A stretch of 64,000 nucleotides of DNA from contig NZ_SIRS01000004.1 in assembly GCF_004310335.1 (NCBI RefSeq), forward strand, positions 519,493 through 583,492, in the 5' to 3' direction. Each line of letters starts with the position of its first letter. Within the stretch, counting starts at the first letter, position 1. Both the position numbers and the translations under genes were made by a program. Source of the stretch: Hyunsoonleella pacifica. GTDB taxonomy: Bacteria; Bacteroidota; Bacteroidia; Flavobacteriales; Flavobacteriaceae. Below the pieces are notes generated by a model. The model ran no database searches. It was not told the origin of the DNA and saw nothing but the letters and a program-made list of their open reading frames with translations. Positions 51,628 to 60,683 of the stretch are shown in pieces.

Positions 51628-52941
51628 ATGGATTTAAAAGAAAAATTAGTATCATCATTTCTAGCATTCGAAAATAAAGTAGATATAGATGCTTACGCTC
51701 ACGATGTGAGATCTGATGCTATCAAAATATTTGAAGAAAAAGGCTTTCCTTCTAAAAAGGACGAAGCTTGGAAATACACGTCTTTAAATACTATTTTAAA
51801 AGAAGATTACAGCGTTTTTCCAAAGCAAGAAAATGCCTTAGAATATCATCAAGTAAAAAAGTATTTTATACATGACATTGATACGTACAAGATTATTTTC
51901 ATTGATGGGAAATACTCATCGCACTTATCGCAAACTACACATGATGGTATTGATGTATGTTTAATGTCTGCAGCTTTAAGCAAACCAAAATATCAACTAA
52001 TAATAGAGAACTATTTTAATAAAGCTGCCGAAAAAGATAGCCTATCTGCATTAAACACAGCATTTTCTCAAGAAGGTGCATACATCCATATTCCTAAGAA
52101 TAAAGTGGTTGAGAAGCCGATACAAATCATTCATTTTTCAACAGGAAACGAATCGGCAACTATGCTACAACCTCGTAATTTGGTTGTAGTGGATGAGAAT
52201 TCTCATGTACAAATTATAGAACGTCATCAAAGTTTAACAGATAACCCTGTACTAACAAATAGCGTTACTGAAATTTTTGCAAACAAACGCGCTATTGTAG
52301 ATTATTACAAAATCCAAAACGATAAAGAAACTGCCTCACTTATTGATAATACATTTATTAAACAAAAAAGAGAAAGTTTAGCATCAGTACACACCTTTGC
52401 TTTTGGTGGAAAACTTACTAGAAACAATTTAAATTTTTACCAGAACGGAGAACGTATCGATTCTACACTTAAAGGCATAACCATTATTGGTAAAAAACAA
52501 CATGTAGACCATAATACTTTGGTTCATCATATAGAGCCTAATTGCGAGAGCCATCAAGACTATAAAGGTATTTTTGGCGACCGATCTACAGGCGTATTTA
52601 ACGGCAAAGTTGTTGTAGAAAAAGAAGCGCAAAAAACCAATGCTTTTCAGGCTAATAACAACATTTTAGTTAGTGACAAGGCAACAATTAATACAAAACC
52701 TCAACTAGAAATTTTTGCAGACGATGTAAGATGTTCTCACGGTTGTACAATTGGTCAGCTAGACGAAAGTGCCATGTTTTATATGCGTTCGCGCGGTATT
52801 CCAGAGAAAGAAGCCCGTGCACTTTTAATGTTTGCTTTTAGTAACAACGTGCTTGAATCCGTTAAAATTCCAGAACTCAAACAGCGTATCACTAAAATTA
52901 TCGCGAATAAGTTGGGCGTAAATATCGGATTCGACCTTTAA
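51628..52941 (+). CDS. sufD: Fe-S cluster assembly protein SufD
   Basis: A 437-residue SufB-like beta-helix protein of the SufBC2D complex. It has the FPSKKDEAWKYTSL segment near residue 40, YHQVKK and IHIPKNKVVEKPIQIIHF in the middle, and a C-terminal half with DDVRCSHGCTIGQLDESAMFY and RGIPEKEARALLMFAFSN, all typical. SufD has the SufB fold but is probably a helper in iron delivery rather than the main scaffold. It lies 128 bases after sufC with repeats between them. Confidence 0.96.
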   Translation: MDLKEKLVSSFLAFENKVDIDAYAHDVRSDAIKIFEEKGFPSKKDEAWKYTSLNTILKEDYSVFPKQENALEYHQVKKYFIHDIDTYKIIFIDGKYSSHLSQTTHDGIDVCLMSAALSKPKYQLIIENYFNKAAEKDSLSALNTAFSQEGAYIHIPKNKVVEKPIQIIHFSTGNESATMLQPRNLVVVDENSHVQIIERHQSLTDNPVLTNSVTEIFANKRAIVDYYKIQNDKETASLIDNTFIKQKRESLASVHTFAFGGKLTRNNLNFYQNGERIDSTLKGITIIGKKQHVDHNTLVHHIEPNCESHQDYKGIFGDRSTGVFNGKVVVEKEAQKTNAFQANNNILVSDKATINTKPQLEIFADDVRCSHGCTIGQLDESAMFYMRSRGIPEKEARALLMFAFSNNVLESVKIPELKQRITKIIANKLGVNIGFDL

Positions 52942-52976
52942 AATTTTTATTTTAAGATTATGTCCCGCTATCCGCT

Positions 52977-54191
52977 ATGTTTAATGTAGAAACCATACGA
53001 CAAGACTTCCCGATACTTTCTCGTAAAGTAAATGGAAAACCGTTGGTGTATTTTGATAATGCTGCAACATCGCAAACACCTCAACAGGTAATTGATGTTA
53101 TTGTAGACTATTATTCTAACTACAATGCTAACATACATCGTGGTGTACATACATTAAGCCAAGAAGCTACCGATTTATACGAAGCCGCAAGACATAAAAT
53201 ACAAGCGCATTTTAATGCAAAACACGCACACGAAATAATTTTTACATCTGGTACCACACACGGTATTAATTTGGTTGCCAATGGCTTTTCATCATTCTTA
53301 AAAAAAGACGATGAAGTCATAGTTTCTGCCCTAGAACATCATAGTAATATAGTGCCATGGCAAATGCTGTGCGAACGCACAGGTGCTATTTTAAAGGTTA
53401 TTCCCATGAATGAAGATGGCGAATTAATCCTTTCAGAATTTGATGCGCTACTGTCTAAAAACACAAAATTGGTATTTGTAAACCATGTATCTAATGCATT
53501 AGGAACCATAAATCCTATTGAGTATATCATCAAAAAATCACATGAGGTTGGAGCAGCAGTACTAATAGATGGTGCACAATCCACTCCGCATATTGTTCCA
53601 GATGTACAAGCACTTGATGCTGATTTTTACGTAACCTCTGCCCATAAAATATGCGGACCAACAGGTGTTGGAATGCTTTATGGGAAAGAAGCTTGGTTAA
53701 AAAAATTACCGCCCTACCAAGGTGGTGGCGAGATGATTGACGAAGTTACTTTCGAAAAAACAACCTATGCCGATTTACCTCATAAGTTTGAAGCTGGAAC
53801 TCCAAATATCTGTGGAGGTATAGCTTTTGGTGCCGCTATAGATTATATGAATAATGTAGGTTTTGAAAATATATCAGTTTACGAAACTGAGCTTTTAACC
53901 TATGCTACAGAAAAACTGTTAGAGATAGAAGGCCTAAAAATCTACGGTACTTCAGATAAAAAAACCTCAGTTATTTCCTTTAATATAGAAGATATTCATC
54001 CTTACGATGTGGGCACAATTTTAGATAAACTGGGAATTGCTGTTAGAACTGGGCATCACTGTGCGCAACCTATCATGGACTTTTACAAAATTCCCGGTAC
54101 CATTCGCGCATCTTTTTCATTTTATAATACAAAAGCAGAAATTGATGCTTTAGTTGAAGGGGTTAAGAAAGCTAAAATGATGCTATCTTAA
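52977..54191 (+). CDS. sufS: Cysteine desulfurase SufS
   Basis: A 404-residue PLP enzyme that takes sulfur from cysteine and holds it as a persulfide. The PLP lysine is in TSAHKICGPTGVGMLYG near residue 224 and the persulfide Cys is in RTGHHCAQPIMD near 360. The N-terminal segment FPILSRKVNGKPLVYFDNAA is the usual start. Class II SufS need a SufE partner, which is found two genes downstream. It lies 35 bases after sufD. Confidence 0.97.
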   Translation: MFNVETIRQDFPILSRKVNGKPLVYFDNAATSQTPQQVIDVIVDYYSNYNANIHRGVHTLSQEATDLYEAARHKIQAHFNAKHAHEIIFTSGTTHGINLVANGFSSFLKKDDEVIVSALEHHSNIVPWQMLCERTGAILKVIPMNEDGELILSEFDALLSKNTKLVFVNHVSNALGTINPIEYIIKKSHEVGAAVLIDGAQSTPHIVPDVQALDADFYVTSAHKICGPTGVGMLYGKEAWLKKLPPYQGGGEMIDEVTFEKTTYADLPHKFEAGTPNICGGIAFGAAIDYMNNVGFENISVYETELLTYATEKLLEIEGLKIYGTSDKKTSVISFNIEDIHPYDVGTILDKLGIAVRTGHHCAQPIMDFYKIPGTIRASFSFYNTKAEIDALVEGVKKAKMMLS

Positions 54192-54234
54192 TCTTTGGCT
54201 TCTTTTTTGTAGATTCATCTTAAATTAAATTACA

Positions 54235-55023
54235 ATGAAAGCTATAATACTAGTTTTTAGTATGATAACACTACGCTGTTGTTGGGGACCAACAGAATAC
54301 CAACTTATGCAGCAATTACAAAACGACGATACAATTTTGAAAACTCTAAATGGCACATACAATATTAATACCTTAAACCAAATAGAAGTTTCCGATTTTA
54401 AGCTTACAGTTTCTTTTGATAATAACACTAAAAAAGTTTCTGGATTTTCAGGTTGTAATCGCTTTTTTGGAACATATACTTTAAATGAAAACACATTAAA
54501 ATTTAGTCCATTAGCATCAACAAAAATGTTGTGTCCCGAAGACAAAAACAATATGGAAACTGAGTTGTTAAAGACATTCAATGAAGCGGATAAGGTATTC
54601 TTTTATAAAAATGGTTTTACCCTATTTAATAAAAAGAAAACTTTACTTTCAGCTAGTAAAGTTGATAAAAAAATCAGTTTTGAATATACTGCAACTTCAA
54701 GAGGATCTTATAAACAAATCAACATAAAAAAAGACACTATTCTACTTTCAAAAAAAAGAAAAGGAAATTCTTTGAAGCTGCCTTGTGACACATTGTACTG
54801 GCAAAAATTAATCAAACTAAGTAATACTATAAATATTGAAAACATATCTAACCTTACATCCCCTAGTAAAGCCTTTCAATATGATGGAGCTCCATTAGCA
54901 CATCTTAAAATAACTTTAAACGGAACTACTTACGAATCTGTTCCCTTCGATCACGACAATCCACCAAAAGAAATTGAGCCTTTAGTTAAAGAAATCTTAT
55001 CATCTATTGAAAACATTGAATAG
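54235..55023 (+). CDS. META domain-containing protein, probable lipoprotein
   Basis: A 262-residue protein whose short signal (ILVFSMITLRCC) ends at a Cys pair, so a lipoprotein is probable. Residues about 28-120 form a META (HslJ-like) domain, with SGFSGCNRFFGTY near residue 76 and KFSPLASTKMLC near 95, the two hallmark segments. The C-terminal part (about 140-262) is an extra domain with TATSRGSYKQINI and PCDTLYWQKLIKLS. It sits between sufS and sufE, with no known link to Fe-S assembly. Its position is seen in other flavobacteria as far as I recall. Confidence 0.75.
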   Translation: MKAIILVFSMITLRCCWGPTEYQLMQQLQNDDTILKTLNGTYNINTLNQIEVSDFKLTVSFDNNTKKVSGFSGCNRFFGTYTLNENTLKFSPLASTKMLCPEDKNNMETELLKTFNEADKVFFYKNGFTLFNKKKTLLSASKVDKKISFEYTATSRGSYKQINIKKDTILLSKKRKGNSLKLPCDTLYWQKLIKLSNTINIENISNLTSPSKAFQYDGAPLAHLKITLNGTTYESVPFDHDNPPKEIEPLVKEILSSIENIE

Positions 55024-55061
55024 CAACATTTCTTGTTGTATTTTTGTATAAAATTGAACGT

Positions 55062-55484
55062 ATGAGTATTGAAGACATTCAAAACGAAATTATAGACGAA
55101 TTCTCAATGTTTGACGATTGGGAAGAGCGTTACCAATATATGATTGATTTAGGGAAAGAATTACCCTTAATTAACGACCAATATAAAACTGATAGCAATA
55201 TTATAAAAGGCTGTCAAAGTAAAGTTTGGGTGCATGCAGAAATGGATGATGACAAGGTAGCTTTCACAGCAGATAGTGATGCTATAATTACCAAAGGTAT
55301 AATTGCGATTTTGATAAGAGTATTTTCAAATCAACATCCAAAAGATATTATTGATGCTGATACCGATTTTATTGATAAAATAGGCTTAAAAGAGCATTTG
55401 TCTCCTACTCGCGCCAATGGATTAGTGAGTATGGTTAAGCAATTAAAAATGTATGCTATAGCATACCAAACACAACTTAATTAG
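55062..55484 (+). CDS. sufE: Sulfur acceptor protein SufE
   Basis: A 140-residue protein that takes persulfide sulfur from SufS and passes it to SufB. The acceptor Cys is in IIKGCQSKVWV near residue 51. The N-terminal FDDWEERYQYMIDLGKELP helix is typical. I start at ATG 55062; a TTG six codons upstream also fits but adds no conserved sequence. It lies 38 bases after the META gene. Confidence 0.95.
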   Translation: MSIEDIQNEIIDEFSMFDDWEERYQYMIDLGKELPLINDQYKTDSNIIKGCQSKVWVHAEMDDDKVAFTADSDAIITKGIIAILIRVFSNQHPKDIIDADTDFIDKIGLKEHLSPTRANGLVSMVKQLKMYAIAYQTQLN

Positions 55485-55499
55485 TTTATGTGTTGATTC

Positions 55500-55550
55500 G
55501 TTTAATCGTTGATGCGACAATTAAACACTTAAACAAATAAACGATTAAAC
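55500..55550. repeat. Inverted repeat in the sufE-sufT spacer
   Basis: GTTTAATCGT at 55500-55509 is an exact inverted copy of ACGATTAAAC at 55541-55550. TTAAAC occurs several more times in between and after. This is the third suf spacer with an inverted repeat, of a different sequence from the other two. Confidence 0.6.
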
Positions 55551-55562
55551 AAATTAAAGAAA

Positions 55563-55886
55563 ATGAGTAAAGAAATAGATACAGCCGAATTAGGCGAAAA
55601 AATAGTAAACGTTTTAAAAACAATTTACGACCCTGAGATACCAGTTGACATTTATGAATTGGGATTGATTTATGATGTTTTTGTTAATGAAGATTACGAC
55701 GTAAAAATACTAATGACTTTAACTACACCTAATTGTCCAGTAGCAGAAACACTACCTCTGGAAGTTGAGGAGAAAGTAAAATCATTAAACGACGTAAATG
55801 ATGCAGAAGTAGAGATTACGTTTGACCCTCCTTGGACACAGGATTTGATGAGTGAAGAAGCTAAATTAGAATTAGGGATGCTTTAA
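55563..55886 (+). CDS. sufT: SufT-like Fe-S assembly factor (MIP18/DUF59 family)
   Basis: A 107-residue protein of the DUF59 family that helps cluster maturation. It carries YDPEIPVDIYELGLIYD near residue 22, LTTPNCPVAETLP near 56 (conserved Cys), and FDPPWTQDLMSEEAK near the end. These are the hallmarks of the SufT/MIP18 group. The genes before and after are suf operon members. Length is normal for a single-domain SufT. Confidence 0.92.
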   Translation: MSKEIDTAELGEKIVNVLKTIYDPEIPVDIYELGLIYDVFVNEDYDVKILMTLTTPNCPVAETLPLEVEEKVKSLNDVNDAEVEITFDPPWTQDLMSEEAKLELGML

Positions 55887-55947
55887 GATTGGAAAAGTTA
55901 CCAGTCACAACCTAAGTTTTCAGTAAATACAACTTAACAAAGCACTT

Positions 55948-56454
55948 TTGAAAGACGAAATCATAAATCGCGTAGCGAACAGTAAATTAATCACTTTAGA
56001 TCTTGAGGATTTTTATCCTGAGGGCAAACGTGTACTATTCGATATAAAAGACTGGTTGTTTGAAGGTTTTGTACTTCGAGAAAAAGATTTCAGGTCTCAA
56101 GTTTCTGAATTTAATTGGAGTCAATATCAAGATAACTACATCGCGTTAACTTGTAGCACTGATGCTATTATTCCAGGTTGGGCCTATATGTTGCTAAGCA
56201 TTAACTTAGAACCTTATGCTAAAAAGGTAATTATTGGTAATTTAGAACAACTAGAAACATCTATTTATCAAGATATTATTACAAATCTAAATATTTCAGA
56301 ATACGAAGGAAAACCTATTATTATTAAGGGTTGCGCTAACAAACCCGTACCTCAAAACGCATATATTATGCTATCCAATAAGCTTAAACCCATAGCTAAA
56401 TCTATTATGTATGGAGAAGCTTGTTCTTCCGTTCCTCTATACAAAAAGAAATAA
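55948..56454 (+). CDS. DUF2480 family protein
   Basis: A 168-residue soluble protein starting at a TTG; no ATG gives the N-terminal conserved part. It starts MKDEIINRVANSKLITLDLE and has LFDIKDWLFEGFVLREKDFR, IPGWAYMLL and a C-terminal KGCANKPVPQNAYIMLSNKL with one conserved Cys. I recognise it as DUF2480, a Bacteroidota family often found after suf genes. Its function is not known. Cys residues near 72 and in KGCANK and GEACSS leave room for metal or sulfur chemistry, but this is speculation. Confidence 0.78.
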   Translation: MKDEIINRVANSKLITLDLEDFYPEGKRVLFDIKDWLFEGFVLREKDFRSQVSEFNWSQYQDNYIALTCSTDAIIPGWAYMLLSINLEPYAKKVIIGNLEQLETSIYQDIITNLNISEYEGKPIIIKGCANKPVPQNAYIMLSNKLKPIAKSIMYGEACSSVPLYKKK

Positions 56455-56539
56455 AATTTGTGACTTTATTCTTCTAAAAGCGTCTAAAGTTTAGTTATGT
56501 TCAAAAGCCTTTTTGAATTAACATTTGTTAAAATTAATA

Positions 56540-56547
56540 TATATTTG
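56540..56547 (+). promoter_or_regulatory. Predicted -7 promoter element of the DUF3078 gene
   Basis: TATATTTG matches TAnnTTTG, 22 bases before the DUF3078 start, so this gene probably has its own promoter after the suf operon. Confidence 0.5.
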
Positions 56548-56569
56548 CCCACATTTTAAAAACTAAACA

Positions 56570-57499
56570 ATGATGAAAAAACTATTATTTTTCGCAATTT
56601 TATTACTTAGTGTATCTGTAATTGAAGCACAAACAAAAGAAGAATTAGAAAAACAAAAAGCTGAAAAACAAGCAGAAGCTGATGCAGCACAAGCCGAAGC
56701 TAATGCTATTCAAGCTCAAATAGACGCACTCCCAGGATGGAGGACTGGAGCTTTTGGTGTTATTGGCGGGAGTTTATCTAACTTTAACAACTGGTATGCT
56801 CAAGGCGCTCCAAATAACTCTTCTGGAACTATAGGTTTTACCCTCAATGGATTCGCAAATTTAATTCAAGAGAATTTTTTCTGGAGAAACGCCTTAACTA
56901 CAAATTTAAATTGGACAAAACTTGATAATAAAGATATCAATACTGATAGTGATAGTTTTGAACCAACTACTGATGTCTTCAATTTATCATCTTTATACGG
57001 TAGAAATATTGCTAAAAATTTAGCAGCTTCTGCTTTATTAGAATATAGAACAACAATACTTAATAACTTTAACGATCCTGGATATTTAGACCTTGGTATC
57101 GGTGCTACGTGGACTCCAATTGAAAACTTAGTAGTGGTTGTACATCCATTAAACTACAACTTTGTATTTGCTGATGATGATACTATTTTCGAATCATCTT
57201 TGGGTGCTAAAATTGTTGCTGATTATACAAGACAAATTGGTGCAGTATCTTTTAAAACAAACCTGTCTGCCTTCCAAAGTTACAAATCTAGTGATTTATC
57301 TAATTGGACATGGACCAACTCATTTAGCTACACGCTTTGGAAAATGATTGGTGTTGGTTTTGATTTTGGTTTGAGAAACAACAAGCAAGAAGCCTTGAAC
57401 TATTCTAGAAATATATTAGGAAATGCTGGAGAAACGTTTGATAGTGTTGATAATGACTTACAAACATATTGGACACTTGGTTTAAGCTACAAGTTTTAA
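56570..57499 (+). CDS. DUF3078 family outer-membrane protein
   Basis: A 309-residue exported protein with a signal peptide (about 1-21, SVIEAQT). A short coiled coil rich in Glu, Ala, Gln and Lys follows (about 22-52). Then comes a beta barrel-like part from GWRTGAFGVIGGSLSNFNNW, ending WTLGLSYKF with the terminal Phe of outer-membrane proteins. I recognise the DUF3078 family; function unknown. Two ATGs in tandem make 56570 or 56573 possible as start. It is followed by a strong terminator. Confidence 0.8.
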   Translation: MMKKLLFFAILLLSVSVIEAQTKEELEKQKAEKQAEADAAQAEANAIQAQIDALPGWRTGAFGVIGGSLSNFNNWYAQGAPNNSSGTIGFTLNGFANLIQENFFWRNALTTNLNWTKLDNKDINTDSDSFEPTTDVFNLSSLYGRNIAKNLAASALLEYRTTILNNFNDPGYLDLGIGATWTPIENLVVVVHPLNYNFVFADDDTIFESSLGAKIVADYTRQIGAVSFKTNLSAFQSYKSSDLSNWTWTNSFSYTLWKMIGVGFDFGLRNNKQEALNYSRNILGNAGETFDSVDNDLQTYWTLGLSYKF

Positions 57500-57540
57500 T
57501 AACTCATAGAGGCTTTATAGCACTGAAAAAAGCTAAATAA

Positions 57541-57574
57541 AAAGCGCTTCCCTTTCTTAGGAAGCGCTTTTTTA
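57541..57574. terminator. Bidirectional rho-independent terminator
   Basis: AAAGCGCTTCC at 57541-57551 is an exact complement of GGAAGCGCTTT at 57560-57570, with T runs on both strands. It separates the DUF3078 gene from the convergent CBM48-like gene. Confidence 0.9.
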
Positions 57575-57597
57575 ATGTGGTTTTTAAGGTAAACTTA

Positions 57598-57894
57598 TTA
57601 AACTGTAACAACACTGTTTTCAGCACCAGCATAATCATTCCAAGCATAAGCATCAGCAGCAGCATCATTTACATACTCGCCATCTACGATGTATTTATAC
57701 TCATAAGAATTATCTTTTTCTAAATCTACAGTAGCTTTAAATGTGCCGTTTTTTAATTTTTTAAGAGGTGCTTTTTTAACGTTCCAGTCATTAAAACTTC
57801 CTACAACAACAGCTTTCTTTGCTTCTGGAGCTTCAATAGAAAATGTTACTTTACATATAGGTTTACTCTTTAAATACTGTTTTTTAATAGCCAT
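57598..57894 (-). CDS. Isoamylase early-set (CBM48-like) domain protein
   Basis: A 98-residue single-domain protein. CKVTFSIEAPEAKKAVVVGS, then FNDWNVKKAPLKKLKNGTFK and YEYKYIVDGEYVND, are the classical Ig-like glycogen-binding segments. The Trp and Lys of FNDW and the YKYIVDG strand are the usual sugar-contact region. No signal peptide is present, so it is cytosolic. Stand-alone CBM48 proteins may target glycogen or regulate a kinase; no glycogen gene is nearby. Confidence 0.88.
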   Translation of the reverse strand: MAIKKQYLKSKPICKVTFSIEAPEAKKAVVVGSFNDWNVKKAPLKKLKNGTFKATVDLEKDNSYEYKYIVDGEYVNDAAADAYAWNDYAGAENSVVTV

Positions 57895-58163
57895 AATATA
57901 AGTGTTTAATTATGAAACAAATTTATAAAAGATTGTTATGTCATCTACATTTAAAGGGCTTATATCTAAAGAATTATCAATTTGTTAATATGCACTCTGT
58001 TTAATTTACAGTATGCAAAAAAACAAGAGCAAAATTAAGGTATTAACAATAAAAAAATATTGTTTTATACTGATTTACAGAGCTTTCCAAACTAAAACGT
58101 TTTCGTTTTTCTTATTATAGGTTTCTCCAAAAAAGCTTTAACTTTACCCTTTTAATATACGAT

Positions 58164-59096
58164 ATGTTCGGGAAGAAAAAACAACAACCGCAAATTGACA
58201 GAGAACAACTTCAACTCATTGAAAATGCTCAAAAACGCGTTAAGCAAAAGAAACGTTTGTATGCGCATTTTGTTTTGTTTCTAATAGGTTGTGTATTACT
58301 TATAGTTGCCAATACAGTTTTAGGTATTGGAAAAGATTTTACTGTTGCTGGTATCAATTGGTTTGTATATGCTATTTTAATTTGGTTTTTCTTGCTTTTA
58401 TACCATCTGTTCAACGTATTTGTTACAAATAAGTTTATGGGCAAAGCTTGGGAACAAGAACAATTAGAAAAATTAGTATCAAAACAACAACAACGTATTG
58501 ATAAATTGAAAGAAAGCTTTAGAAAAGAAGACGAATTAAAAGCGAAAAGTGAAGTATTTAATGAGATGAATCCTGCAAAACAAGAATTATCTAAAAAAGA
58601 CTCTGAACTTACAATTATTGTTGCTGCTGCCGAGAACGATGCTATAGGTTTAGGCAATAAGCTAATTTGGCATTTAAGTGACGACTTAAAACGTTTTAAA
58701 GCGCTAACAAGTGGACACCACATTATAATGGGAAGAAAAACTTTTGAAAGTTTTCCTAAACCACTCCCCAATAGAACTCACGTAGTAATTACAAGACAAA
58801 AAGATTATAAAGCCCCAAAAGACGTTATTATTGTTCATTCTATAGAAGATGCCATTGATGCTGCAAAAAATGACACCCAGCCTTATATAATAGGAGGTGG
58901 TCAGATTTACAAACAAGCCTTGGATAAAAATTTAGCAGATAAAATTGAATTAACGCGTGTGCATCAAAGTTTTGAAGCTGATGCCTTTTTTCCTAAAATA
59001 GATAGGTCTGCTTGGAAGGAAACAAACAATGTTTTTAACAAAAAAGATGCAGATCATGATTACGAATTCTCTTTTATAACTTATGAAAGAGTATAA
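58164..59096 (+). CDS. 2TM domain-dihydrofolate reductase fusion protein
   Basis: A 310-residue fusion. Residues about 15-105 form a 2TM domain with two hydrophobic segments (about 33-52 and 65-86) and the charged GKAWEQEQLEKLV helix, followed by a Lys/Glu-rich linker. From LTIIVAAAENDAIGLGNKLI (149) to the end is a complete DHFR: WHLSDDLKRFK (catalytic Asp about 174), IIMGRKTFES (NADPH site), and YIIGGGQIYKQAL. DHFR reduces dihydrofolate to tetrahydrofolate and is normally a free protein of about 160 residues, so membrane anchoring is unusual. No thymidylate synthase gene is nearby in this window. Confidence 0.88.
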   Translation: MFGKKKQQPQIDREQLQLIENAQKRVKQKKRLYAHFVLFLIGCVLLIVANTVLGIGKDFTVAGINWFVYAILIWFFLLLYHLFNVFVTNKFMGKAWEQEQLEKLVSKQQQRIDKLKESFRKEDELKAKSEVFNEMNPAKQELSKKDSELTIIVAAAENDAIGLGNKLIWHLSDDLKRFKALTSGHHIIMGRKTFESFPKPLPNRTHVVITRQKDYKAPKDVIIVHSIEDAIDAAKNDTQPYIIGGGQIYKQALDKNLADKIELTRVHQSFEADAFFPKIDRSAWKETNNVFNKKDADHDYEFSFITYERV

Positions 59097-59109
59097 TTAG
59101 ACAAAAACG

Positions 59110-60585
59110 TCAAGACAGTTCTAACATTATATTTTTCAATCTACTTACTAGCTCTACAGCTTCGTCTTCATTGTAACTAGCAAATCCTATTCTTATAGCA
59201 TTATGGTTTAAATTAGCCATATCATATCGCTGCCATTCAGGAATAATCAACTTATGTTTTAATGCTATTTCTGTAACCTTATTCCATGAATACGATTTAT
59301 TGAGTATTGCCCAAATTGCCATACCACCTTTGGGAATTTGAAATGACAAGTAATCATCCAATTCGGCCTTTAAAAGCTTACAAAAAAAGTCTCTTCGCGT
59401 CTTATATATTTTAGTTACTTTATTAATATGCCTATCTAAATTTCCTTCTTTAATAAAACTTGCAAACGTAAGTTCTAAAATGGCATCACCTTGTCTATCA
59501 ACAAACCGACGCAATTTGGCACATTCATCAACAAAATCTTTCGAAGCTACCAAATACCCAACTCTGTAGACAGGAGCAACTGTTTTACATACCGAACCCA
59601 CATAAATTACATTACCATTAATATCATGACTCGCTAATGGTAAAATGGGAGCATGATTATAATTAAAATCGTAATCGTAATCATCTTCTATAATTGCAAA
59701 TCCATACGTTTTAGACAGATTTAAAAGATGTATTCGTCTTTGTGCAGATAGTGTTACAGTAGTTGGGTGATGATGATGAGGTGTAGTATACACAGCACGT
59801 ACGTTATATGTTTTGGCAAGGGTTTCAATTTCTTTGGTATCTAACCCATCTTTATCTACCCTAACTCGCAATAATTTTGCATTTGCATATTGAAAAGTAG
59901 TATCAGCTGAACTATAATTAGTTTCTCCTATCACTATATAACCAGATGTTTCAATTAATAACTGAGACGCCAAAAACATTCCCATTTGACTCCCTCTGGT
60001 TATTAAAATATTGTCAATCGTAATATTTAAGCCTCTTGTTATATTTAGATAATCTACCAAAACCTCACGCAATGTAGCATTACCATAAGTGGTACCATAC
60101 CCCATATAATCCCGCACATATTTTTTATTTGATAGTTTTCTATATAGTGTTGCTATCTCATTTACTGGAGCTAACCTCTCATCAGAAACACCATCATTAA
60201 TATATATATAGTCTTTATCAAAGTGTTGAGGAAAGACTCTATTTAAAAATAAAGCTTTGCGAAACTGAAAACCTGATTGTCTAGCTCTCGCATTAGGCCT
60301 ATCGTTTACCCATTGCTGCTGTAATACAGGTACATCCTCATTAACATAAGTCCCTTTTTTCACTATGCTTTTTACCCAACCTTGTAAAGCTAATTCTTCA
60401 TAGCTCGCTACTACCGTTTGTCTATGTACTCCAATTAATTTAGATAAAGTCCTACTACTGGGTAATTTAGCGTTTGCTATTAATGTTCTAGCTTTTATTA
60501 AATCTATAAATTGATTAGTTAACTGAATATGTAAAGCCTGTTTACTACTTCTATCAATTCTTAACAAGGTTTTATATGGAATCAT
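59110..60585 (-). CDS. MocR-type regulator (GntR HTH + aminotransferase domain)
   Basis: A 491-residue PLP-binding transcription factor. The winged-helix GntR domain covers about 10-82, with LPSSRTLSKLIGVHRQTVVASY. The aminotransferase class I-like domain (about 130-480) has GSQMGMFLASQLL, an IIEDDYDYDFNY segment and the PLP lysine in YVGSVCKTVAPVYRVGYLV. It is divergent from an FMN-binding oxidase-like gene, with 98 bases between starts that hold likely operators. MocR proteins usually control a divergent gene, so the downstream pair is its probable target. Confidence 0.92.
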   Translation of the reverse strand: MIPYKTLLRIDRSSKQALHIQLTNQFIDLIKARTLIANAKLPSSRTLSKLIGVHRQTVVASYEELALQGWVKSIVKKGTYVNEDVPVLQQQWVNDRPNARARQSGFQFRKALFLNRVFPQHFDKDYIYINDGVSDERLAPVNEIATLYRKLSNKKYVRDYMGYGTTYGNATLREVLVDYLNITRGLNITIDNILITRGSQMGMFLASQLLIETSGYIVIGETNYSSADTTFQYANAKLLRVRVDKDGLDTKEIETLAKTYNVRAVYTTPHHHHPTTVTLSAQRRIHLLNLSKTYGFAIIEDDYDYDFNYNHAPILPLASHDINGNVIYVGSVCKTVAPVYRVGYLVASKDFVDECAKLRRFVDRQGDAILELTFASFIKEGNLDRHINKVTKIYKTRRDFFCKLLKAELDDYLSFQIPKGGMAIWAILNKSYSWNKVTEIALKHKLIIPEWQRYDMANLNHNAIRIGFASYNEDEAVELVSRLKNIMLELS

Positions 60586-60588
60586 ATC

Positions 60589-60648
60589 TGGACTATTAAT
60601 AAAATTAAAACTGGACCAATTTAATAGTCCACTAAACTACTAATTTTG
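60589..60648. promoter_or_regulatory. Operator candidates and promoter between MocR and the FMN-protein gene
   Basis: TGGACTATTA at 60589-60598 and TAATAGTCCA at 60622-60631 are exact inverted copies, and a partial third half-site, TGGACC, lies at 60612-60617. A -7 element TAATTTTG at 60641-60648 faces the forward gene without a clear -33 TTTG, which suits an activated promoter. MocR proteins bind such repeated half-sites. The assignment of the binding site to this regulator is inference. Confidence 0.6.
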
Positions 60649-60683
60649 TTCCATATAAAATCAATCATCAAAAACGAACAGTT

